A stretch of DNA of 64,000 nt from positions 340,432,505 through 340,496,504 of the forward strand of contig NC_085137.1 of the NCBI RefSeq assembly GCF_035046485.1. The letters run 5' to 3'. Below are positions 35,901-47,900 of this stretch, one piece after another; position 1 is the first letter of the stretch; each line of letters starts with the position of its first letter. A program made the translations under genes and the position numbers. The notes beneath the pieces were generated by a model, which saw only the letters and a program-made list of their open reading frames with translations, was not told the DNA's origin and did not search any database. The stretch comes from Aedes albopictus (lineage: Eukaryota > Arthropoda > Insecta > Diptera > Culicidae).

Positions 35901-38900
35901 TTTCTCTGGAAAATTCTTCAGGGAATCCTCCTTCCTGGGGGGTTCCCCGAAGGAGGAATCCCCTGAGGGAATTTCTGGAGGAATCCAGGATGCCTGGAGA
36001 AATACCCGAAAGAATTCCTGGAAATAATCCCGGAAAAAGTCCTGGAGAAATTACTGGAATCACCGGAGAAACTGCTGATGGGAGTCTTAAATGGAAGAAT
36101 TCCCGGAGAAGTTCCTGGAGGGAATCGTAAAGAAATATCTTGTGGAATTCCAGGAAATATTTGCCTGGAGAAATTCCTAACGGAATTTCTGGAGAAATTC
36201 CAGGGAGAATTTCCAGAGACATTCCCGGGGGAATTCCTGGAAAAAACGAAGGAGGAATTCCTAGAGAAATTCCAAGAGGATTTCCCGGAGAAATTCTCAG
36301 AGGGTTTTCTGAAAAAAAAAAGTCACGGTGCAGAGACGTAGCGTGGTCCCATGGCGCCCTTGGCAAGCATCCAGATTTGCGCCGCACGGCAATTAATTTG
36401 TTAAAGTTTTGTAGTTATTTATGTCTTTTCTAAGATTTTTAAAAATTGAATTTTGATGTTTCGAAGGAACAAATCCCCCCGATTTTTTTTATTTTGATAC
36501 AATCTTTTTTATTCGTATTTTTTAGGAATTTCAAAGGGAATCCCCCAAAAAAATCCCTAAATTTAATTTTCCTTTGTCAGTATATGAACGAACACATTTT
36601 GCATTCCAAGGATCTCACAAAGACCAGCAGAATAATTAAAAACGACATTTCAGATTCCTTGTAATAAATTTCTTCAAGACATTTTACACTTCTTTTTTTT
36701 CATTGCTGGACTTTTCACTGAACTTTGTTGAAGGAAACCCCAAACAATCTATTTCACCAATTTTCGGCGATAAGTTTGATTGGTTCAGCTTGTTTTTACC
36801 AGAACTGACCAATAAGTTTACCAATAACTTTCTACTGAAGTCAATTCAAAATATTTCCCAGAAGATGGATAAATATCAGGAGGAATTCCTGAAGAAAATC
36901 ATATATGAGTTTTTGTTGGAATCTCTGAAAGAATTCCTTCTGGAATATCCGGCCAATATGTAAATCCGGAACACATTCCAGCAAGAATTTTCAATGGAAT
37001 TCATATAGTAATTCTTGCAAAAATTCCGGGAGTAGTGGGTGAAGAAAGGCCTGAAGGCGTTCGTGAAGAATCTCTGGAAGCGTTTCTGAAAGAATACCAA
37101 GAAGAATACTTTGATGTTTTTTTTATGGAATTCCCGCAAAAGCTTCTTAATGAATTTTTTGAGGATTTGAAAATAATCTAGAAGGTTTTTGAAGATATCC
37201 CTATGACATATCTGAAGGAATCCATGAAAAAATTTCAAAAGAATCCTTTGTAGAAATCTATATTTATAAAAATGCAGTGGCATACGTGGGACCGCGCATA
37301 ACTTGCGAACGGATGGTCCGATTTGGGTCGTCTAAGTATTGTTCTGTTAGTTTTCACCCAAGGAAGGTTTATGAGGCAAAAAACATGGAAAAGTTGGGAG
37401 TTTTCGAAAATCGATCTTCCATACATTTTGACCGGGGACTTGGTCTTGACTAGAAACTTGAAACGTCAAAAAACGCAGTAGGCAGGACAAAGTTTGTCGG
37501 GTACAGCTAGTTTTGTATATATAAAAATGCAGTGGCATACGTGGGACCACGCATAACTTGTGAACGGATGGTCCGATTTGGGTCGTCTAAGTTTTGTTCC
37601 GTTAGTTTTCACCCAAGGAAGGTTTATGAGGCATAAAACATGGGAAAATTGCGAGTTTTTGAAAATCGGGGTTTCATACATTTTGAACGGGGACTTGGGC
37701 TTGGCTAGGAACTTGAAACGTCAAAAAACGCAGCAGGCAAGACAAAGTTTGCCGGGGACAGCTAGTTTTGTATAAAATCAAAGGCAGATTTCCAAATTTT
37801 CATGATGTATGGAAGAATCACAAGTGAACATGGAATAATTTATGAAGAAATCAATGGAAAGTTTTCTAAGCGATAATAGTTTTCTTCTTTTTAAAGGAAT
37901 CTATGGAAGAATTTCTGAAGGCGACTTTGGTCATATTACTAAAGCAATCTATAGACGATTTTCTAAAAAAAATATGTGGAAGAATTTCTGGAGGCATTTT
38001 TGAAGCAACCTGTAGGATTCCTCAATTACTAAGGAAATCTATTGAAAGGTTTCAGAGTAATCCTTACAGATATTTTCACAGGAATCTCTATTAGAATTTC
38101 TTAAGGAATGTCTGGAAAATTTCAAAAGCAGTTCATTGAAGATTTTCCGAAAGAATCCAAGGAAAAAAGGGAAATAGAAGTAAGTATTGGGAAATAGAAG
38201 CATGGAATTTCGGAAGATATCCTTGAAGAAAATTTACAAACTTTTTGAAAGAATATCTGCCGAAATTCCTTGGCAAAACAATGGAAGATTATCAAATAAT
38301 ATCCTTAGAAAAATGTCTGGAGAAATCAAATATCAATAATTTCTATTAATACGATTGATTGATTGGTCTTTATAATAGAGACTTTCAGCCCTTGTCTGGT
38401 TCGTCTATCGAAATTAGTGAAATCTTATTAACAGAGAAGAAAACATTAGCATCCTCATGTTTTCTTGTAGTCTTAGGCCTTTTCGGCGCCCCACTGAGGC
38501 TGGTGCCCTTGGCGGGAGCCAACCTGGCCAACCGCACGAAGGAATTCCTGGAGACTTTCTCGGAGATATTCCTGGAGGAACTCCTAGAAAAATTCTCGAA
38601 GAAATCCAGCCCGGGGAAATTTTTGAAAGAATTCCTGAGGAAAACCCTGGAGCAATTCATGGAGTAATTCCCAAAAGAATTCCTGCGGGAATTACCGAAG
38701 GAATTTCTGAAGGAATCTCCGCAGCAGCTCCTGATGGAAGAATTCCCGGAAATATTTCCTGAGGAATTCTCAGAGAAATTCTCGGAGAAATTCCAGGAAA
38801 AATTCTCGGAAGAGTTCCTGTAGAAATTCCCTAGCGAATAAATCACGAATCAAAGACTCAACTATCAGACAGTTAGCTTGCTGAAGAACTTTGTTGAAGA

Positions 38901-41900
38901 CGGCATCATTCTATCTTATCAGGATTCTTAGATGTATAAGTTTGAAGATTTTTGACCTTGGCGCCACCTAGCGGACGATTCTCGAACCAAAGACGTCATT
39001 GCCAGATAGATCTTACCCTGCTGAACAACTTAGCAGAAAACGGTTTGCTTGTACCTCATTAGGATATCGAGATGTACGTGTTAGAATTTTTCAGACACAA
39101 TGCGCCACCTAGCGGATAAATCCCAAACCAAAGACCTTACTATCAGATAGTTCTGAGCTTGCTGAAGAATTTTGCCGAAGACAGCATCATTCTATCTTAT
39201 CAGGTATCTGAGATATGAGGGTTTGAACATTTTTGACACTGGCGCCGCCTAGTGGCTGAATCGCGAACCAAAGTCGTCGTTGCCAGTTAGTTCTTCACAT
39301 GCTGAACAAATGCGCCGAAGACATTATACTTCTACCTCATCGGGATCTTGAGATATAAAATGGGAAATGTGCGTTGGCTGGATGAAGGTTAACCGCTCAT
39401 GCTTCATTCACCGCTCGTTTCATACGATTTATGTTCAAATCGTATGAAAAGATCGGTGAATGGAGCATGAGCAGTGAATGGCGACCTCACGATACATATA
39501 TGTACCTATTACTTGTATTGCATATGGAACTATTGTATAAAACTAATTGAATCTATTGACGTAACATAAGAACCTTTTATGGACCACCCTTTCATTCCCA
39601 AGTTCGCAACCGTGTTTCCTAAATTTCATTCTGCTTGCAATCTTTCCAGTGGACAGCTACGCCACAGCCCGTTTTCGAGGTTCTGCTAATTGTTGTTTCG
39701 TTCGTGCTGGCATGGGGAGAAGCTTGGTTTTTGGACTGCCGGGTGATACCACAGGAGCGCTACGCCAGAAACTACTATGTTGGTAAGTGAAACCATCTCA
39801 TCGCTTCCATCCATCAATATTGATACTCAATTCGTTCTAGCGTTGACCAATCCAGCGGCGGAGTCCCGAACCCCTCTATTGGCACCGTTCCTGAGTGGGG
39901 TCATGAGTGGGCGAACCGAGAGCGTGGGGAACTTCTACTCTCCGTACGATTCCATCCACAACAGTGACGACGAGGAGGATGCACAGGTGAATTCATTTTA
40001 TAGAAGTATACAGGATAGCGTCGTTTCAAACTATAGTGCTATCAAGTCGCTGGGGATGTTGCAGGTGTTTCGAAAATATTGACTTTTGTTTTGAGCGGAC
40101 TTGGGTGAGGACTGACCTTTATTGTGATTATGGAATAAATACAAATGTTAGAATTGAGAAAACGTTTACATTTGAGTTTTGTGTTGCATGCATGAAAGAC
40201 TTCGCAAAGGACTTACGCGAAGGTAACATAAATATAAGGATATATAAATATAAGGATATATTTATTCAACAAGGTTCTTGCTCAGTCTTTAGGAAGTACC
40301 CACGGCTTTTATCAATAGTCCAATAGTCGGGCTATATATATTTGTGTTCAGCTTTCGGTTTATCCAGCATCTTTTCGTAATGGATATTTGTATGACTACA
40401 ATGAGTAGATGATAAGTTACATACAGCAACTTTGGTAAAAAAAATTGAAAAATAGCCTCTATGCCAGACGGTTTCACGAGAGCCACAATTTGAATTTTTC
40501 GTGAAAATAGTATTTTTCAAGTGGCATAAACTACATTTATTACATACGTCATTTAAATTGGTATGCTTTAGACATTCGTTTCATTTTTTAGATTTATTCA
40601 ATGAAACGTCGATTTATTTATTGGGACATTTCTATTCCATTGGGGATGTTGAATCATCTAACAAAAAACCGATTATGCAATTTCTTCTCTATTTTTTTTT
40701 TTTCATTTTGCTCTTTAATGCTCTTGAAACCTAACACAATCAAATCATGCATGCAACAATCGTACTCAATGAGACATAAAGGGTGATACGGTCAAAATTT
40801 GGTCACACAATTTTGTTCATAACTTAAGACTGCGTACACCAAAACAGCTAATTTTTGGACCAGTAATGCTACATTATATGTCGCTTATACCATAAAATTT
40901 TCATCAAAATCGATTGAGTATTGGTTGATATATAGATAAAACCATCGACCTACCTTTTTAAAATTTTGTACAAAGGCGCTCCATAGTAAATTTTCGGAAA
41001 TTTAAGGTCAGTAAAGCACAATTTTGATTATAGAACTACCAATACTGCTCCGATTTTTATCAAAATTTTATAGTATAGTACTATTATGAAAATATGTTCT
41101 TAGTAAAATTTTGAGCCATTTTGTATGAATACTTTAAAAGTTGTAGCAGTTTCAATATGAAAAAAACTGACCGGGTGCCACCTAAGCAAATATAACTTTT
41201 TAACGGCTGCATCAAATTAAATGAAATTTTTACACAACATTTCGATATGCATACTTCACATACAGAAAAATTTTCATTGAAATCGGTTAAGTATCTCTGG
41301 CTCTATAAATAAAACAGTAAAAATGTGTGAATCCTCTTTGCACAAAATTTTAAAATTGCAGATCTCAGGGTTCAACCATATCTCCGCAAATACTAGACCG
41401 ATGAAAATTTTTTGGTACAAGCTACATATAATGTACCATTACTGATCCAAAAATCAGCTGTTTTGGTGTACGCGTTCTAAAGTTATGAAAAAAAAATGTG
41501 TGACCAAAATTTGACTTGACTTGACAAGATTTGACAAAATTTGACCACCTAAACAAATATAACTTTGTAACGGCTGGATCAAATCGAATGAAATTTTTAC
41601 ACAACATTTTGATATGTATACTTTACATACAGAAAATTTTTCATTGAAATTGGTTCAGTATTTCTGGCTCTATAAATAAAAGAGTAAAAATGTTTTCTTA
41701 TTTTTTAATCGTCTTTGTACAAAATTTTAAAATTGCAGTTTTCAGGATTCACAATATCTCCGCAAATACTAAACCGATTTTGATGAAAATTTTATGGTAT
41801 AAGCTACATATAATATACCATTACTGGTCAAAAAATCAGCTGTTTTGGTGCACGCAGTCTCAAGTTATGAAGCAAATTGTGTGACTAAATTTTGACCGTA

Positions 41901-44900
41901 TCACCCTTTAGTTCGATCAATTAAAGTTTGATCTTCGATCTTCAATCTGTCCAATTAGCTCAAAGCATAGGGTTGCTAACATGTTATGCGAATGAAAGCC
42001 TCAGTTGCGATTCAGCAGTCGGTGCAACTTGTAATTACTGTTTTCAAACGTTGTCAAGAAGGTATCATTATGAAGAACTTTTTGTTAAAACTTATTTTTG
42101 GGATCAAGAAAAATGAACCAAATCGTACTGAATGTGTTTTTCACTTCATGGGTAGTGATGTGATACTATTAAAGGTATGTACTTTTTTTTGTACTCAGTG
42201 CAATGAAGAAAACATGAACCAAAAAAATGACTTTTCCTGAAATTCTAGTCTACCTAATCGGTATCGCCATCCGGGTACAAATTGTTGATTTAGGGAATAC
42301 ATTATTGTTTCTCTACTAAGAATTTCTGCACGTCATTATGATCGCGGCGCCAAGGTAGGGGTTTTTCACAAATTCGGCAAAAGCCGGGGGGCACCTAGTG
42401 TATGAAGCATCAGTAATGTACAGTGTTTTATTTTGCCGATTTCGTGCGCTTTTTCATCCCTAAAAGAGATACCTTCATGGCCTCAGTTTCGTCATCTCGC
42501 TGAGTGTGTTCCATCAAAGACGAGCTCTGAAAGGCGCCTGGGGTCCAATGGACCCCAGGTATCCCTTTTAGGGTTAAAAACGTTTCAACCGTTGATTTTT
42601 GCGATATAGTTTCTTCGGAGAAGTTTCTACATAAGACAAAGCACATCTTTTGACATGAAGAGTTGGATGATCAATCCACCTACAAATGAGATGAAAAAAT
42701 ATTTTTTTTTCCAAAAAATGCAGATAGACGTTTGATGTCTTCGGCAAAGTTGAGCAAAATGCAATTTTGAACAACTGTTTCAAAGACGCCATAATGCTGA
42801 ATCTCATACTTTACGAGATATATTGCGTTGTATGTGTATGACCCCTACAAATCATATATTTCCTCATAACTTTTCAACGGGATTTTTTACATGTTTTGCA
42901 TCTTCTATAAAATAATTTGGAATATATAAATTCATGTTTTTGCTGAAGATCAAAAAACGCTAGCTTTTGGAATAACAAAGTTATTTACAAATTACGGATT
43001 TTTATAGGGTAACTTTGAACTCGTCTTACTGCTATCGGCGCGAAATGGCGCAGAGAACTGTCTCGAATAATAAAACAACTGTATTTCTACTGTATGAAAA
43101 TGGCTTAAATTTTGTATGCAAGTGTATACTTAATGTGTTATGGCAAATAAACACACAGTTATCAAATATTGAAATTATTCAATAACTTCTTAATTTAACG
43201 AGATTGAATGTCGCAATGTTCAGCAAAATTGTGTATTTTTATATGGTTTCTCTACCCTTGTGCGTTTTTGGTAGCTTTCTCCTGTTGCGGTTTAGCGCCC
43301 GTGTGTTGTCTGTACCAGTCCCCTCAGCTGGCGCTGCATCGCCTACCTTGGCCCGTGCACAGAAAGAGCGGTAAGGGAGAGGTTTTTCGTAATTTTAGCA
43401 AAATGCCGAGGTATAAAAAGGTTCGGTAATGGGAGGATTTTTTTTTTAATTTTGTGTATTTTAACTAGTTGCTAATTCTACACTCGGTAATGGGAGGAGT
43501 TTAACCCCCAAAACCCCTCCCTTGTGCACGGGCTTGGTAGGTACTAGAGTGGGTCATCGTTTATATGGAAAAATGAAAAATTCAATGGTATCCCATCAGA
43601 TCAAAGCTTTTTGATCCCATTTCAGGACCCAAATCAGTGTGCAAAATTTGGACACGATCGGTTATGTCTACGTTTTGCGCATTGCGTTTGAGGTTTGTAT
43701 GGGGTTTTACATGGGAGAACACACTTTTTTGCATTTTTCTCATAACAAGCTCGAATTTTTCTAAAACCGTGTAACCGATAAAGTGAAAACATAGCCTAGG
43801 GTGTCCTGAAAAACTTTGTCGAAGACCGCGAAGTGATCTGATGCGTACGGAAAAAGTTATAGCGTTGACATTGCTTGGCGAAACAGCATGATTTTGTTGC
43901 TATTGTTATTCCTTTACATGTTAAAACATAAACACATGCATGCGGTTCGTTGTTTATAACTTTTTTCACAAGCAGCGGATCGCTTTGCGGTCTTCAACAA
44001 AGTTTTTCAGAACATCCTAGGCTATCATTTTACTGTATCGGTTAGAAAGTTTCAGACAAACTTTTTCAACTTATGACTAAAATGCAAAAAAGTATGTTTT
44101 CCCATACAAAATCCCATACAAATTTCATTTGCAATGCGCAAAGTGTAGACGCAACCGATCGTGCTCAAATTTTGCACAGATACCCAGGACCCGAAACGGA
44201 ACCAAAAAAGCTTTGATCTGAGAAAACGGTTCCGATGACCCACACTAATGGGTACTCCACTCTTACCCGTCGTCGTGGTGGTCATCTCGACAGGTCATCT
44301 CTCGCGAACAGGTTCACCGTCGTTCCTTCTGTCATACCGCTCTGGCCACTTTTTGATTTGTACTTTTGGTAATTGTTGCTGTTGGGTCCCTCTTAAAGCA
44401 GCTATTCCTTTCTGTCAATGAAGTAGTCGCCAATGATCCTGGTACTGATCTATGCAAGCAGGATTGGCAGAAGAATCAGCGCCAATCAGTAGTGTTCGTA
44501 TGAACCTACTTCCAGTTAGTACAGGTACAAGTCAGGAACGTACGACTCATTGATTTTGCCGCCTCCAAAAATATGGCCATACGTAGCCCACACAGCCTCC
44601 CTTATCGTTACACCTGGAGATCACCACAGCAGACGGAATCTCAAATCGACCATTTTCTGATTGACGGACGGCACTTCTCTGACAATATCGACGTCAGGAC
44701 CTATCGTGGCGCCAACATCGACTCTGACCACTACCTGTTGATGGTCAAACTGCGCCCAAAACTCTCCGTCATCAACAATGAACGGTACCGGCGACCGCCA
44801 CGGCACAACCTAGAGCGACTGAAACAACCGGATGTCGCCACCGCATACGCGCAGAATCTCGAGGCCGCGTTGCCAGACAAGGGCGAGCTCAATGAGGCCC

Positions 44901-47900
44901 CTCTATAGGACTGCTGGATTACAGTGAAAGCAATCATCAATGACGCAGCCGAGAGCACCATCGGGTACGTGGAACGGAATCGACGAAACGAATGGTTCGA
45001 CGAAGAGTGCAGAACGGTTTTGGAGGAGAAGAACGCAGCGAGGGCGGTAATGCTGCAGCAAGGGACTCGACAGAACGTGGAACGTTACAAACAGAAGCGA
45101 AAACAGCAGACCCGCCTCTTTCGGAAGAAAAAGCGCCGCCTGGAAGAAGCAGGGTGTAATGAAATGGAACTGCTGTGCCGTTCCCAAGAAACACGGAAGT
45201 TCTATCAGAACTTTATTATAATATTCATGCCGCGCTCCCATAAAAAAAGTTACAAATAAGACCCTGGGGTCATTTTTGACCCCAAATTTTGGACAGCTCG
45301 AAAAAACAGTGGCTTGACCGATTTTGGATCTCTTTGGCTCAAATGAAAGGGGCACAAGTCTAGTTTTCAAAACCACCGGAGAAATCCGGATTCGGCCACT
45401 GTGGCCACCGGGAACCTACTTCAACTGAAAAATGCCGCTTTTGAGACCCTAACTTTGGCAAGCTATAACTTTGCAAACAAACAAGTAATCAGGACCGTCC
45501 AAGGGTCGTTGGAAAGGTATTTACGTGGACTTTGATTATAGACATTAATATTGACTAATTATTGAGAACCGGTTCCGGAAATCCGGAACATCCGAAATAT
45601 TAGTTTTCATCATTGCTATGTGCTTGAAAATCCACAAATGTATTCCCTGTATGCATTTTATTGCATTACTTCTCTGCACGCTTCACTGAAATGAGAAACA
45701 TATTGTTTAAGACCATTTTTGAAGGGTTCTGGGCAGGTCTGGTCAATGCGGAACGGTTCACAGGGACTCCGGAAGGTGGTCAATTGGGGAACAACAATGA
45801 ACTTCGTTTAGTTTTCGCTCCAAAACCCAGCGCCATGGTGCAACCTTCGTGGATTTTCATATCTGTTGTTCTTGTGATACACAAAAAGGATTGATAGTCA
45901 TCTTCTTCTTCTTCTTGGCGTAACATCCTCTCCTCTTCCTGGCGTAACGTCCTCACTGGGACAAAGCCTGCTTCTCAGCTTAGTGTTCAATGAGCACTTC
46001 CACAGTTTTTAACTGAGAGCTTCCTCTGCCAATGACCATTTTGCATGTGTAATCGTGTGGCAGGCACGAAGCTACTCTATGCCCAAGGAAGTCAAGGAAA
46101 TTTCCTTTACGAAAAGATCCTGGACCGACCGGGAATCGAACCCGTCACCCTCAGCATGGTCATGCTGAATACCCGTGCGTTTACCGCCTCGGCTATATGG
46201 GCCCTACATCCCTATCGGCTATATGGACGTAACATCCCTACTGGACAAAATCCTGCCTCTCAGATTTTAAGTGTTTTATGTGAACTTCTACTAGTATATA
46301 CTGAGAGTTTTCTCTGTCAATCATTAGTTTACATATGTATATCGTGTGGCAGGCACTATATGCGCATGGGAATAAGAGTAATTTCCCTTACGAGAAAATC
46401 CTAGGCCAACCGTAAATCGAGCCCGTCACCCTCAGCATGGTCATGATAAATGTCTTTACTGCTATGGTTATAGGGGCTCCAAATGAATAGTCATATTGGT
46501 TCCACGTGGTCACCGAAGTGGCCACCGGAGATATCTATATTGTATTGCTCTCAGATTTTTACAACAAATGTAAGCTTCGACAGCTAAATTTTTATTATTT
46601 ATCGTAATGTTCTGGTATAGAAATGAACAAATGATGATCTCGATCTTTTTAGGCTCCTAGAGTGACCACCGGAGTAACCCCATTTGTGTTACTTCAATTT
46701 TCTGCAACAAAAGTAGGCATTCGGAAGCTCAACATACTGTCGCGAGCGCTATTCAAAATTTTGACTTTCTTGTGTATGCCTCGTAAAATAATAAAACTAT
46801 AATATTTCTGCCAGATTATGATGCAAGATTTTGTCATTATCTACCGATGCGTGATGATGTTTGCACCATCGTACAAATAGGGTTCCCATATCACCTGCAC
46901 TGGACTGGTCTAGCCGCACATGTTTCTCATATACGATATTCTCGGGATCATCTTGAGCTGTAGGAGGTCGAATTTAGATATGTCGAAATGATATCTCAGC
47001 ACTGATCATGATGTGCATGCAAAGAAAACCAAGACATTGTGTGTGGTACGGGATACTGGAACCTAATTTGTACGATGATGCAAACATTATCACGCATTGG
47101 GTTGCATCTACGAAAGAAAAGAAAAATAATGACCGATAGATTGTTAGGTGAATAACTAAAAAGGAGCCAACATTGTCATAGTCACTTACGTCATTCTGCA
47201 GAATAACGGCAACATAACATAACATTATCAGTTCCGGGTGTATGATAGTATTCGAGAGATTCCATAAAAACTGGAGATTCCAAAATAAAAATACCGGAAA
47301 TTCATGAGGCTGTTCCACCTGGAATTTTACCAGGACTTCCACTAGGAATTACTTTTGGTGTTGCAAATATGATCACGTTTCTTTACCAATAAATGTATAG
47401 ACTTGTTAATTTTTGTTAGTATTCTCACAACAATAATTATTGTAGATGCAGCAATCTAACTATCAATGAGTATACTCTCATTGAAAATGAACTCAAAAAT
47501 TGTTATTGCAAATTATAAGATACAAATATAAAGAAATGAGGAGGTTTCATACCTGTTGGAAGAAGGATTGTTGCTCTATTCCAGCGGCCTTTTTCATCTC
47601 CGGTGAATATGAAAAAAATCCTTCGGGAGCTCCTATGATTATTGGTACATATAGGAGCTCCGGCAGAATTTCCCTCACGGAGTTAAAACATGAATCTCTC
47701 ACGAAGCTCCACCTGTTATTAGTCTAGAAGTGCCCGCAGGAGCTCCTGCAGGAATTCTTCTAGATCAGTGGTGCTTAGCACTTTACGCATTTCATCAACA
47801 AAATTGCTTTTTTTTTCCTCCCCTGTTGGGGAAATTAAGCCACTGCGTCCAATAGGCTGAACTTTTGTGGCTTAGTACTTATCGTAAACCATTTCAATAA

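Larger units (their letters stand above)
45237..46635 (+). repeat. Left arm of a 1.4-kb inverted repeat pair
   Basis: Nearly identical, in reverse, to 53444-54833. Starts near AGTTACAAATAAGACCCTGG with the palindrome GGGGTCATTTTTGACCCC. Contains an older and a younger SINE. The ORF at 45661-45894 is mirrored at 54060-54407 minus because of the duplication. No transposase seen. Confidence 0.92.

Noticed and set aside
35857..36387. 176-codon minus-strand ORF rich in Gly/Pro/Ile tetrapeptides
   Set aside because: It is read from the 12-bp-period repeat, and equally open frames exist on the other strand; no domain or splice support.
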